From Deltaproteobacteria bacterium (GTDB lineage: Bacteria > Desulfobacterota > Desulfarculia > Adiutricales > Adiutricaceae): a stretch of 42,804 nt of DNA. Position 1 is the first letter of the stretch, and the number at the start of each line of letters is the position of its first letter. Below are positions 1 through 9,536 of the stretch, one piece after another. The position numbers and the translations under genes were made by a program. The stretch is from assembly GCA_031281735.1 (NCBI GenBank), contig JAITEZ010000118.1, positions 1-42,804 of the forward strand. The letters run 5' to 3'. The notes below the pieces were generated by a model. The model did no database searches, was not told where the DNA came from, and was given only the letters and a program-made list of their open reading frames with translations.

Positions 1-1830
1 CATGTTATCCGTGTGAAATTTGCAGCGGTTTTTGAAGATTCACTCTGTTTCTGCCTTGAGATCTCTTGTTCCTGGCAAGTTTGGCATGAAGAAACCGCAC
101 AATAAAAGGATCATTGAACCAATGAATCGCAGAAGGGAAGATTTTATAATGCCTTTAAATATGATATAATTTTATATATTATAGTCTAAATATTGAGTTA
201 TGGTTGCCACTGTTGATTTCAGCTTACCCCTGAAGACCTCCCGGACGGGGTCATTCGCGCTCGCCACCCCAGACGGTGCCCCCGCCTTGTCGGGGGGCGC
301 AGCCGAGTCTGCGGCATGACAGGGCGAAGCCGGGCGTCCGGCGGCGATTCACGGGGTCGTCCCGGACGGGAATCGGCCGGAAACCCTCCACCGCGGCTTG
401 AGCCTGCGCAAGGGCCGTTCGGCCTCGATGGCGAGCGGCGCGGCGGCCGGTTCATGAGTCGCGGCTCGGCGTCCACGGGCCGAACGAGCTCATCGGGCAG
501 GTCGTCCGCAGGCGAATCATCCGCCCGTACCCGTCCCCCCTTCACGGGAGGACGGGGCGGCCCGGCGTTCCCGTCATGGCCGGGCCGTACTCCCGCGCGC
601 CACAGCTGCTGACAGGGATGGCTTTTCCAGCCGCCTGAGACCATCCGTACGCCGCCGGGCGTAACCGTTGCGCCGCGCCCCAGTCCCGCGCCGGCCGGGA
701 ACGGCAGGGGAGGGCGGGGGAGGATTCTGTTCCGGCTACCGATGATCCGCGCGGGAGGTGCCGCCTCCGTCTCGGGGGATCGCGCTGAGCGACGAGGGCC
801 TGAACCCCGGTCTCCCCAAAGGCCCGGCGAGGCTGACGGGTTTCAGTGGCAGGAGGCTGGAGGGGAAGCGCACCCGGCCCGTTCCCGGCGGTGACGCGCG
901 CCCCTTGTCCGCGGGGAGGGGGCCTCCGTGACCGCTCCGGTACTGTCATGCCGTTCGAGGCCGCAGTCGGGACGGCCCCTATGGGAAGAGGGGGTTCGCG
1001 GCGGCGGCCGCCACAGGCCGGTGAGGCGGCGGCCGTCCCGCGTCGGGGCTGATGCGTCCGCGTGACCGGAAGGCGTTGCTGCGGCGCCGGGATCCGCGGA
1101 GGGAGGGTTCGGAAGCGACCGCGCGCACCCGTCCTGCGGCGGGTGGGAGGGGGCAGGGGCGGCTGTCCCCGGGCCAGGCGCCGCCTCCGGGAAACTGGGC
1201 GTCCCGAGCCCGGGTCGCAAGGCGCTGTCAGGAGAATGCGGCGGGACGCGCCGGGTGACGGAGAGGTCTGGGCAGGCGCGAGAGCCCCGGGGCGGTAGCC
1301 CTTCCGTCCCCGCGAGGGGCAATCCCCGATTCCCCTCTTCGCGGGCGTCCGCCTGCAAGCCGGCCGCCACTCCGCCGGGCGCAAGACGGCGGGGTGGCGC
1401 GCCAGCATCCGGGGCTCCCGGCCCTGCCCACGCGGGGTTCCGCGCCGGGGGAGCCTCCCCGCCGCGGTGCAGTCCGGATCGCCGCGTCACCGCGTGACCC
1501 GGAGGGCCCTTGCCGCCGCCGGGCACGTAGGCAGTGCCATCTCCGACCCCGCATCGCGGATACCGCCTTCCGGCGGGAGGCGCGCAGCCATCGCGCCCCG
1601 CCCGAGTCGGGCGCCGGGAGGCGCGGAAGGCGCACCTGGGAGGGGTTTCTGCGGAGCGGCCCCGCGGCGGGGAATCCCGCTCGGCTGGCGTGTAAGGATC
1701 TTCCCCAGCGGTCTTTCAAATCACCAAACAGCCGGCGCTGCCGGTGTTCTGCGGGACGCGGACGGGGACGCGCCCGCCCCGTCCGCGGCGCCTTACCCGG
1801 ACTCGGCGGCCCCCGCCCCCGGACGGGATC

Positions 1831-2080
1831 GCCTGCGCCCCGCGCGGCGGCGGCGCGCAACGCGGCGAGAACCGCCGCTTTCCGGGAGGGGCGTTCCGCG
1901 CCCGGAAGCCTTTGCCTGCGCTCTGCGGCGGCGCGCAACGCGGCGGGAACCGCCGCTTTTCCGGGAGGGGCGTGGCCGTCCGCGGCGTCCCCGCGCCCGG
2001 GATCCTTTGCTTGCTCGCCGCAAGGCGGCCGCGCCCAACGCGGCGGCGACCGCCGCTTTTACTACTGGAGGGCGCTGCGG
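1831..2080 (+). repeat. Three tandem imperfect repeats (~83, ~95 and ~72 bp), each carrying a terminator-like hairpin (GCGGCG[G]nnnCCGCCGC followed by TTT or TTTT)
   Basis: Unit A 1831-1913, B 1914-2008, C 2009-~2080; shared core CAACGCGGCGrnAACCGCCGCTTT and CCGGGAGGGGCG. Confidence 0.75.
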
Positions 2081-2356
2081 CACGCGGGGGGGCAACGCCC
2101 GCGCGGCGCGCCAGAAACCCGCGTGCCGCGCCGCGTGCGGGGCCGCGCGCCGCCCTTCCGGGGCGCCGCGGTGGGCAGCGATTTTTTTCCCGTCCATATC
2201 CGTTGTAAAAGGCCGTATTGCGTTTTTATGCTATGAAATTTATTCCGGTGCCTGAGCGTGAAGGTTTTTTTTCACGGGGCATTGTGGTATTTTCCTTTCG
2301 GACTTGTCATGATCCGCCTGACCCCGCGCACAGGAGGGCGGACACGGAGGCAAAAA

Positions 2357-3046
2357 ATGACGCAAGACGACTTCAACGGCATCGTGAAGGCGGCCCCCTT
2401 CTTCAGGGGCCTCGACCCCCAGGACATCGAGACGTTCCTGCAGATCGCCGTGCTAAAACGTTTCCAGCCGGGCCAGGTCATCTTCAACCGCGGCGATCCG
2501 GGGAACGCCCTGTACGTCCTGGTGGAAGGCAGGGTGCGGGTCTTCGTGAGCGGCAACGGGACCAAGGAGCAGCTCCTGCGCGTGCTCCTGCCCGGCGACT
2601 CTTTCGGGGAGGCCGGCGTGTTCCTCGAGCACGGCTACCCGTCGACGGCCCAGACACTGGACAAGGCGGCGGCATACTCCTTCCCCGGCGACAGGATCCG
2701 CCGGCAGGTGGCCGAGCACTCCGGCCTGTCGGGGAACTTCCTGAGGATTCTCGCCCTGAAACTCGCGGACTTCGCTCACCTCTTCGAGTCCCGCACCATC
2801 AAGGAGGCCCCGGCCAGGCTCGCCTCCTTCATCCTCAACCGCGAGGAGGTCAGCGGCCGCGTGAAGCTGAACTTCAGCAAGGGCCAGCTCGCCTCCTTCA
2901 TAGGGACCTCCCCCGAGACCGTCTCCAGGGCCCTCACGTTCCTCAAGGGCAAGAAGGCCATCATGGAGGAGAAGCCATACATCGTCATACTCAACCGGGA
3001 CATCCTGAACTCGCTGGTCCAGGGGACCCTCAGGGACACCCACTGA
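2357..3046 (+). CDS. Crp/Fnr family transcriptional regulator without cysteines
   Basis: cNMP-binding fold motifs (GQVIFNRGDPGNALYVLVEGRVRV, LLPGDSFGEAGVF) and C-terminal HTH (GQLASFIGTSPETVSRALTFLK); start placed at internal ATG 2357 of ORF 2258..3046. Confidence 0.93.
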   Translation: MTQDDFNGIVKAAPFFRGLDPQDIETFLQIAVLKRFQPGQVIFNRGDPGNALYVLVEGRVRVFVSGNGTKEQLLRVLLPGDSFGEAGVFLEHGYPSTAQTLDKAAAYSFPGDRIRRQVAEHSGLSGNFLRILALKLADFAHLFESRTIKEAPARLASFILNREEVSGRVKLNFSKGQLASFIGTSPETVSRALTFLKGKKAIMEEKPYIVILNRDILNSLVQGTLRDTH

Positions 3047-3497
3047 GCATCTCCCTCCTCCACCCCCCGGCCTTCTCGCGCGCCTGACGCCCCGCCCGGA
3101 TCCGGAGCCCCCCGGCCCTCCCCCCGTCCGCAAACGCCGCCATCCCTCCTCCCGTACCTCCCCCGTCCCCCCGGTGCCGAGACCGGAACCCCCACCCCCC
3201 CGGCCTAGGGTCGGCGGCCCCGCCGCAGGCGCGTTCCGCGCACCGCGGCGGCCGGGTCGTCCCGTCCCCGTGCCGGAGGGGTACCGGGTCGCAACCCCCG
3301 TCCGGGCGGCGACGGGAGCCCTCCCGGAAACCCCGTTTTCCGTCCCTCCCGCCCTCTGGGCCCCGGCACCCGGCCCCAGGAAGTTTCCCCCGCCGGGAGG
3401 CCGGTGCGGCGGGGCGCCTGCGGGGCGGAATCCCCGCTTCGCGGCCCCTGAGGCCCCAGGGGAACCGCCCGGCGGATCCGTCAAAGATCTAGATTAC

Positions 3498-3511
3498 TTG
3501 ATCCAGATCAG
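3498..3511 (+). promoter_or_regulatory. FNR-type operator TTGATCCAGATCAG upstream of nrfH
   Basis: 13/14 match to TTGATNNNNATCAA; a TATGAT -10-like hexamer lies at 3535-3540. Confidence 0.6.
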
Positions 3512-3629
3512 GGTTTGGGGGGCGGTGTCCGGGATATGATGCTACCGTTTCCAGTATAAGCGGGTCGGCTCAGGGCCGGGCCACCCCTTGTCAAGCGTCG
3601 GCAGCGTGCCGCGCCGAACGGAGCGGTCT

Positions 3630-4205
3630 ATGGTCAATCTGCCACTAGGGATCAGCTTAGCCAACAGGTGGCTGTACCTCGGTGCGGCCGTTCTGGGGGT
3701 CTTCGCGGGGCTCGGCATCTTCGCGATCTACGTCTCCCGCGCTTTCAGCTACCTGGGTGACGATCCCGAGACCTGCGTCAACTGCCACATCATGTCCTCC
3801 TACTACCAGGCCTGGCAGGCCAGCTCCCACCGGCAGTGGGCCACCTGCAACGACTGCCACCTGCCGCAGTCCGGCCTGGCCGAGAAGTACGCGTTCAAGG
3901 CCACGGACGGCCTGAGGCACGCCGCGGTCTTCACCTTGGGGGAAGTCCCCCAGGCCATCCGCCCGCTTCCCGGGACGGACAGGGTCATCCTGGAGAACTG
4001 CCTGCGCTGCCATACGCCTCTGGTGACCGAGTTCACGCGCATGAACGCCAGGTACGAGGACATGCTGAGCGGGAAGGCCCGGGCGTGCTGGGACTGCCAC
4101 CGCGAGGTGCCGCACACCCGCGTGAGCAACCGCGGCTCGGCGGTCCCGACCGGCTCGCCGCATCCCGACTCGCCCGCGCCCGACTGGCTCAAGAAACTGC
4201 TCTGA
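3630..4205 (+). CDS. nrfH: Cytochrome c nitrite reductase small subunit NrfH (tetraheme, NapC/NirT family)
   Basis: Four CXXCH motifs (CVNCH, CNDCH, CLRCH, CWDCH), N-terminal TM helix, directly upstream of nrfA; start could be 3588. Confidence 0.93.
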   Translation: MVNLPLGISLANRWLYLGAAVLGVFAGLGIFAIYVSRAFSYLGDDPETCVNCHIMSSYYQAWQASSHRQWATCNDCHLPQSGLAEKYAFKATDGLRHAAVFTLGEVPQAIRPLPGTDRVILENCLRCHTPLVTEFTRMNARYEDMLSGKARACWDCHREVPHTRVSNRGSAVPTGSPHPDSPAPDWLKKLL

Positions 4206-5741
4206 ATGACCCGGGGGGTTCCCATGTCCAGCACCCAGTCCACATTAGCGACCGTCCTCATCGGCGTGTTCATCTTCTGCGGCGTGGCCGCGGGGGTGGT
4301 GATCCTCGGGCTCGTCACGTACCTGGTGAGCGAGAAGCGGGCCGAGACGGCCTCGATCTTCAACAACAAGAAGGTCGAGATCTCGGGCATCGAGCCCCAC
4401 AATGACGTCTGGGGGCTCAACTACCCCAGGGAGCACGAGACCTGGTCCAAGACCGCCGAGATGGACTTCAAGTCCAAGCACCTCGGGAGCGCCCCCCAGA
4501 ACACGCTGCAGGACAGGCCGGCCCTGGCGGTGTTCTGGGCGGGCTACGCCTTCGCGCGGGACTACCAGGCCCCGCGAGGCCACTGGTTCGCGGTGGAGGA
4601 CGTGCGCAGGACCCTGCGCACCGGGAGCCCCGGCGTGGAGGGCACGGCCGACCTCCAGCCCGCCACCTGCTGGTCCTGCAAGAGCCCGGACGTGCCCCGC
4701 ATGATAGGCGAGCTCGGCGCGGAGGCCTTCTACAAGTCCGCGTGGTCCAGCATGGGACCGCAGATCGTGAACCCCATCGGATGCGCGGACTGCCACGACC
4801 CCGCCACCATGGAGCTCACCATAACCCGCCCCGCCCTGGCCGAGGTCTTCGAGCGGGCGGGCAAGGACGTCTCCGGCGCCACCGAGCAGGAGATGCGCAG
4901 CCTCGTCTGCGCCCAGTGCCACGTGGAGTACTACTTCCGGGGCGACGGCAAGTACCTCACCTTCCCCTGGGACCAGGGCGACTGGGGGAAGGGCCCCTCC
5001 GCCCTGGTGGACGTGACGGCCGAGCAGATCGAGAAGTACTACGACGAGGCCGAGTTCTCCGATTTCGTCAACTCCGTCTCCAAGACGCCCATCATCAAGG
5101 CCCAGCACCCCGACTGGGAGCTCTACCGCCTCGGCATCCACGGCCGTAAGGGCGTCGCCTGCGCCGACTGCCACATGCCCTACATGTCGGAGGGGGGCCT
5201 CAAGTACTCCAACCACCAGCTGAGGAGCCCCCTCGCGGACATCTCCTCCACCTGCGGGACATGCCACCGCGACTCCGAGGAGGCCCTGCGCTCCTACGTC
5301 TACGAGCGCCAGGACAAGGTCATCGAGATCCGCGAGAGGCTCGAGGAGGAGCTCTTCCGCGCCCACGTCATGGCCAAGGCGGCGATGGACGCCGGGGCCA
5401 CGGACGAGCAGCTCAAGGAGGCCCGGAAGCTCATCCGCGCCTCCCAGTGGCGCTGGGACTTCGTGGTGGCCTCCCACGGCGGGAGCTTCCACGCCCCCCT
5501 GGAGAGCGCGCGGGTCCTCTCCATGGGCCTCGACAAGGCCCTCCAGGCCCAGCTGGCCCTCCAGACCCTCCTGGTCGAGCTCGGGGCCCCTCCCGTGGAG
5601 TACCCCGACATCTCAACCCTTGAGAAAGCCCAGGCCTGGATAGGCCTTGACATGCCGACCCTGCTGGCCCAGAAGGCGCAGTTCAGGGAGACCGTCGTGC
5701 CGCAGTGGATCCAGGTCGCGGTGGAGGCCGGCCGCATCTGA
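4206..5741 (+). CDS. nrfA: Ammonia-forming cytochrome c nitrite reductase NrfA (pentaheme)
   Basis: Catalytic heme site CWSCK plus four CXXCH (CADCH, CAQCH, CADCH, CGTCH); start could be internal ATG 4224. Confidence 0.96.
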   Translation: MTRGVPMSSTQSTLATVLIGVFIFCGVAAGVVILGLVTYLVSEKRAETASIFNNKKVEISGIEPHNDVWGLNYPREHETWSKTAEMDFKSKHLGSAPQNTLQDRPALAVFWAGYAFARDYQAPRGHWFAVEDVRRTLRTGSPGVEGTADLQPATCWSCKSPDVPRMIGELGAEAFYKSAWSSMGPQIVNPIGCADCHDPATMELTITRPALAEVFERAGKDVSGATEQEMRSLVCAQCHVEYYFRGDGKYLTFPWDQGDWGKGPSALVDVTAEQIEKYYDEAEFSDFVNSVSKTPIIKAQHPDWELYRLGIHGRKGVACADCHMPYMSEGGLKYSNHQLRSPLADISSTCGTCHRDSEEALRSYVYERQDKVIEIRERLEEELFRAHVMAKAAMDAGATDEQLKEARKLIRASQWRWDFVVASHGGSFHAPLESARVLSMGLDKALQAQLALQTLLVELGAPPVEYPDISTLEKAQAWIGLDMPTLLAQKAQFRETVVPQWIQVAVEAGRI

Positions 5742-5850
5742 ACGCCCGCCCCCCGTGCCTCCGGCTGCCGCCAGACGGGGAAGGCTGAAGCGTCCCCTCT
5801 CCCGGTGCGGGCGGGTGTCGACCGGAGGCGGAGGAAGGGCAGGTATCCGA

Positions 5851-5884
5851 TTGTTCCCTCCGGTTGTTCCCTCCGGTTGTTCCC
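5851..5884. repeat. 13-bp tandem repeat (TTGTTCCCTCCGG, ~2.6 copies) immediately upstream of the resB ATG
   Basis: TTGTTCCCTCCGG TTGTTCCCTCCGG TTGTTCCC, directly read. Confidence 0.9.
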
Positions 5885-5885
5885 G

Positions 5886-7469
5886 ATGACTCGCGAAACC
5901 CGGCCAACCGAAACCAGAGACAGCCTGCGGCAGGGCCGGCAGACCGGAGAACCGGCGCGGCCGCCCGTGGAGCCGGGCGGGGAGGCTCCGCGCGGAGCCG
6001 CTGCCGGAGCCGGCGGGGGGGCGGCTGAACCCGTTTCTGGCCCTCCCCCCGGCCCGGCGGGGGGGAAAGCCGCCCGGCCCCCGGGGACGGACGGCCCGCC
6101 GGCTGAGGCGTCCGCCCGCCCGCCCGCCGGGACCGGTCCGCCCGCACCGCTCTTTTTCCGGCGCGGGAAGCCCTGGGGCCTCCCCGAGGCGTTCCTGGTG
6201 TGCGCCGCGGTGACGGCGGGGGGCTTCGTTGCCGGGGCGGCCTTCGGCCCGCCCGACTTCCGGGCCTTCGCGGCGCCCCTCAACCTGGCTCTCCTGGCTC
6301 TTCTCGCGCTCCCGTGCCTCCTGCGGGCGCTCTTCCCCGCCAACCCCGCCTTGCGTTTCCTGGGGGGGCCGTCCTTCGCCGCGGCCGTGATAACCTTCTT
6401 CGTGGCGTTCGCCCTCTGGATGGGCCTCGTGCCGCAGCTGCCCCCCGGCGCCCTTGCCCGGGAGGCGGCCGAAGGCGCGGGCGGCCTGCCCGCCCGCCTC
6501 GGCCTCTTCGGGCTCACCTCGTCGGCGCCCTTCGCGGCGCTGTACCTGGCGCTCATGGCCTCGCTCGCGGCCTCGACGGCCGCCGGCCTCCGGAGGCCCG
6601 TCCGGCCCGTCTTCGTCCTGAACCACCTGGGGCTCTTCCTGGTGCTCGCGGCACAGGGCCTGGGCGCGGCCGACCGCGAGTCCCACTTCATGACGGTCTT
6701 CGAGGGGCGCGTGGAATGGCGGGCCGATGCCGGGACGGAGGGCGCCGAGCGGGAGGACCTGCCCGTCGCGCTGCGCCTGGACGACTTTGATCTCGAGGAG
6801 TATCCGGCGGATCTCCTCCTCGTAGGCCGCGAGACGGGCAAGCCCCTCCCGGAGGGGCGCCCCGCCTTCTACAGCCCGGGCGCGGCGGCGGGTTCGCCGG
6901 GACTCCCCGGCTGGGATCTCGAGATTCTGGAATACCTGCCCCGGGCGGCCCCGGCGGGCGGAGGGAGCTTCGCCCGCGCCGTCATGAAGGCCTCCGCCCA
7001 GGCCGTCCTGGTCCGCGCCCGCCGGGCGGGGGGCGGGGGGGAATCCTTCACGGGCTGGCTCTCGCCCGGCAACGCCATGACTCCGCCGGCCTTCCTGGCG
7101 CTGGGGGAGGGGCCCCTGCTCGTCATGGCCGCCCCCCTGCCCCGGCGCTTCGTCTCCAGGGTCAAGGCCTTCACCAGGGAGGGCGTCGAGGTGGAGGGCG
7201 CGGTGGAGGTGAACTCCCCCCTGACCGCCGGCCCCTGGCACGTGTACCAGCACGGCTACGACGACGGCCTGGGGCGGCTGTCGCCGTGGTCGCGTTTCCT
7301 CCTGGTGAAGGACCGCTGGCGTCCCCTGGGCCGCGCGGGCTTCGTCCTCTGGCTGCTGGGCTCGGCGGGGCTCGCGCTCTCGGTCAGGCGGACGGCCAGC
7401 GTCCGGGAGGCCGGGGGCGCGGCCCCGGCAGGCCCGTCCCCGGCGGGAAGCGGGAGGGAGGGAGCATGA
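5886..7469 (+). CDS. resB: ResB-like cytochrome c biogenesis protein (system II)
   Basis: Several N-terminal TM helices, periplasmic domain, terminal TM; ATGA overlap with a CcsA-like gene downstream of nrfHA; start placed at ATG 5886. Confidence 0.8.
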   Translation: MTRETRPTETRDSLRQGRQTGEPARPPVEPGGEAPRGAAAGAGGGAAEPVSGPPPGPAGGKAARPPGTDGPPAEASARPPAGTGPPAPLFFRRGKPWGLPEAFLVCAAVTAGGFVAGAAFGPPDFRAFAAPLNLALLALLALPCLLRALFPANPALRFLGGPSFAAAVITFFVAFALWMGLVPQLPPGALAREAAEGAGGLPARLGLFGLTSSAPFAALYLALMASLAASTAAGLRRPVRPVFVLNHLGLFLVLAAQGLGAADRESHFMTVFEGRVEWRADAGTEGAEREDLPVALRLDDFDLEEYPADLLLVGRETGKPLPEGRPAFYSPGAAAGSPGLPGWDLEILEYLPRAAPAGGGSFARAVMKASAQAVLVRARRAGGGGESFTGWLSPGNAMTPPAFLALGEGPLLVMAAPLPRRFVSRVKAFTREGVEVEGAVEVNSPLTAGPWHVYQHGYDDGLGRLSPWSRFLLVKDRWRPLGRAGFVLWLLGSAGLALSVRRTASVREAGGAAPAGPSPAGSGREGA

Positions 7470-8254
7470 GCGCACCCCATGTCACCTGGGGCCACTACCA
7501 GGCGATGGGCCCCCTCGCGGCCCTGCTGTGGCTGGCGGCGGGGGCGCTGGTCTACCGCAGGCCCAGGGCGGCCACGGCCCTCCTCGCGGCCGGCGCCGTC
7601 CTCACGCTGGCCTTCATCGCCGGGCTCTGGCTCAGCCTTGAGCGGCCCCCCTTCCGGACGATGGGGGAGACCCGGCTCTGGTACTCGTTCTTCCTCCCGC
7701 TCTGCGGCCTCATGGCCTGGCGGAGCTTCGGTCACCCCTGGCTCCTGAGCTTCGGGTCGGTCGTGGCGGCGGTCTTCGCCGCCGTGAACGTCGCGAGGCC
7801 CGAGATCCATTCCAGGACGCTCATGCCGGCCCTGCAGAGCCCCTATTTCATACCGCACGTTACCCTCTACATACTGTCCTACGCGCTGCTGGCCTCCTGC
7901 GCCGTGGCCGCTGTCCTGACGCTCGCCAGGCTCCGCCGCGGCCTCCCCGAGGAAGGCCTCCTCCGGCTCACCGACCGGCTCTGCCGCGCGGGGACGGGCC
8001 TGCTCATGATCGGGCTCATCCTGGGGGCGCTCTGGGCGGAGGAGGCCTGGGGGGCCTTCTGGTCCTGGGATCCCAAGGAGACCTGGGCCTTCGTGACCTG
8101 CGCGGCCTTCCTGGCCTACATACACCTGCGCCGCGCGGGCCGCCGGGGCGCGGGGACGCTCCTCGTGCCCCCGGTGGCCTTCGTGTTCCTGATGATCACC
8201 TGGATCGGCGTTAACTACCTGCCCACCGCCGCGCAGAGCGTGCACACCTACTGA
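7466..8254 (+). CDS. ccsA: CcsA/ResC-like cytochrome c assembly protein
   Basis: Tryptophan-rich WGAFWSWDPKETWAFVTC signature of CcmC/CcsA proteins; multiple TM segments. Confidence 0.93.
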   Translation: MSAPHVTWGHYQAMGPLAALLWLAAGALVYRRPRAATALLAAGAVLTLAFIAGLWLSLERPPFRTMGETRLWYSFFLPLCGLMAWRSFGHPWLLSFGSVVAAVFAAVNVARPEIHSRTLMPALQSPYFIPHVTLYILSYALLASCAVAAVLTLARLRRGLPEEGLLRLTDRLCRAGTGLLMIGLILGALWAEEAWGAFWSWDPKETWAFVTCAAFLAYIHLRRAGRRGAGTLLVPPVAFVFLMITWIGVNYLPTAAQSVHTY

Positions 8255-9144
8255 AGCGCGGGATGCCGCCCTGGCGCGGGGGCCGCCCTCGGCCGCTCGC
8301 CCATCATCGTCTTCCAGTACGGCCGCGACAGGAAGCTCGCCTCTGCGTTGCCCTCCATCTCGCAGTAGAGGGGCCAGGGGATGGTCATGGCGAGCAGGTC
8401 CCGCCTGAGGAGCCCGCGCATGGCGCGGCGCGAGGAGACGTCGGTGAGTCCCACCACGGCCCGCGGCGTCTCCTGGCGGGCCTCGCGGAGGGGGATGGCG
8501 GCGATGGTCGCGCATCCGGCTGCCATGGGGATGCGCACGCTGTCGAGCCCGGGCCTCGCGAAGTTGGCGAGGACCACCAGGGCGGACAGCTGGAGGGAGT
8601 CCGCGAGCATGACGGCGAGCCTGGGCGGCCTTCCGCCGTCGCCCGGGGAGAGCGGCCTCAGGATCGCCACGCTCCCCTCCGGCTCCGTCGCGAGGGAGGC
8701 CTCCAGGATCTCCGCCGCGAGCTCGGGGCTCTTCTTCAGTCCCTCCCCCTCCAGGTACTCCCGCACCGCCCACCCGCGCATGCCCTCGGAGCGCATGCGC
8801 CCGGCCTCGGCCAGGCCAGCGGGGGAGCACCCGTTGCCGTTGGCGAGGAACCTGAGCAGGGCCTCCCGGCCGCCCGGGAAATGCTCCTCGGGGTTCGGGG
8901 GGAGCCCGAGGCCGACCGAGGATCCCAGGCAGCGGGAGGTCTCGGGGGTGAAGGCCGCAGTGTCCCCGCGGAAGGCCAGGGAGACCAGGAACAGGACGCA
9001 TCCACCGATGGCCGTCCTGGAGGCGCCCTCGATGGCGGTCACGGCGCCGTCGGGCACGCTGTCCTCGTACCACAGCCCGAGGATCGGGTACTCGAGCCCA
9101 AGGGCTTTCCTCAGCCGGCTGGGGCAGGGTGGGAGTGTCGTCAT
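8248..9144 (-). CDS. DUF169 domain-containing protein
   Basis: MTTLPPCPSRLRKALGLEYPILGLWYED...GCATIAAIPLREARQETPRAVVGLTDVSSRRAMR pattern typical of DUF169; convergent with ccsA. Confidence 0.75.
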   Translation of the reverse strand: MTTLPPCPSRLRKALGLEYPILGLWYEDSVPDGAVTAIEGASRTAIGGCVLFLVSLAFRGDTAAFTPETSRCLGSSVGLGLPPNPEEHFPGGREALLRFLANGNGCSPAGLAEAGRMRSEGMRGWAVREYLEGEGLKKSPELAAEILEASLATEPEGSVAILRPLSPGDGGRPPRLAVMLADSLQLSALVVLANFARPGLDSVRIPMAAGCATIAAIPLREARQETPRAVVGLTDVSSRRAMRGLLRRDLLAMTIPWPLYCEMEGNAEASFLSRPYWKTMMGERPRAAPAPGRHPALQ

Positions 9145-9536
9145 CGGGGGTCTCCTTGCCGCCGTAATTCTTGCAGGATTATAACGCCGGCGGGCATCCG
9201 CTGGAAGCGGGCCCCGGGCCGGCGGGGCACTGCGCAGGCTCCCGGCCTCCCAGGGGGAGTTCCCTGCGGAACCCCGCTCCCCGCCTGCGGGGGAGGCCCC
9301 CCGGTCACTCCGCGCTTCACGGCCCCGCAGGCGGCCGGGATCCCGGGAAGGTGACGGGCTCCGGTCCGCGCACTGGCCTCCTGCGGCCCGCCCGGGGCAT
9401 GCCTGGATCCGCCTGGGTTCCGCGCCTGCGGCCCGCCCGGGGCCCGCCCGGAGATCCGCCTGCGGGCCGCCCGGAGGCCGCCCGTGATCCGTCCCCGGCC
9501 CGGCGCCCGCGGCGCCCGGCCGGGGGCCGCGTCACG

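Noticed and set aside
1-220. AT-rich left edge as an IS fragment
   Set aside because: No transposase motif or end matching the two IS elements in the window.
394-2255. Many 200-290 aa ORFs in the first 2.2 kb
   Set aside because: Same low-complexity pattern; only the tandem hairpin repeats at 1831-2080 are supportable.
4245-5492. 415 aa minus-strand ORF antisense to nrfA
   Set aside because: Shadow ORF created by GC-rich third positions of nrfA; composition Val/Leu/Gly/Arg biased and no motif.
5613-7475. 620 aa and 513 aa minus-strand ORFs antisense to resB/nrfA
   Set aside because: Antisense to confidently coding sequence, low-complexity Arg/Pro/Gly composition.
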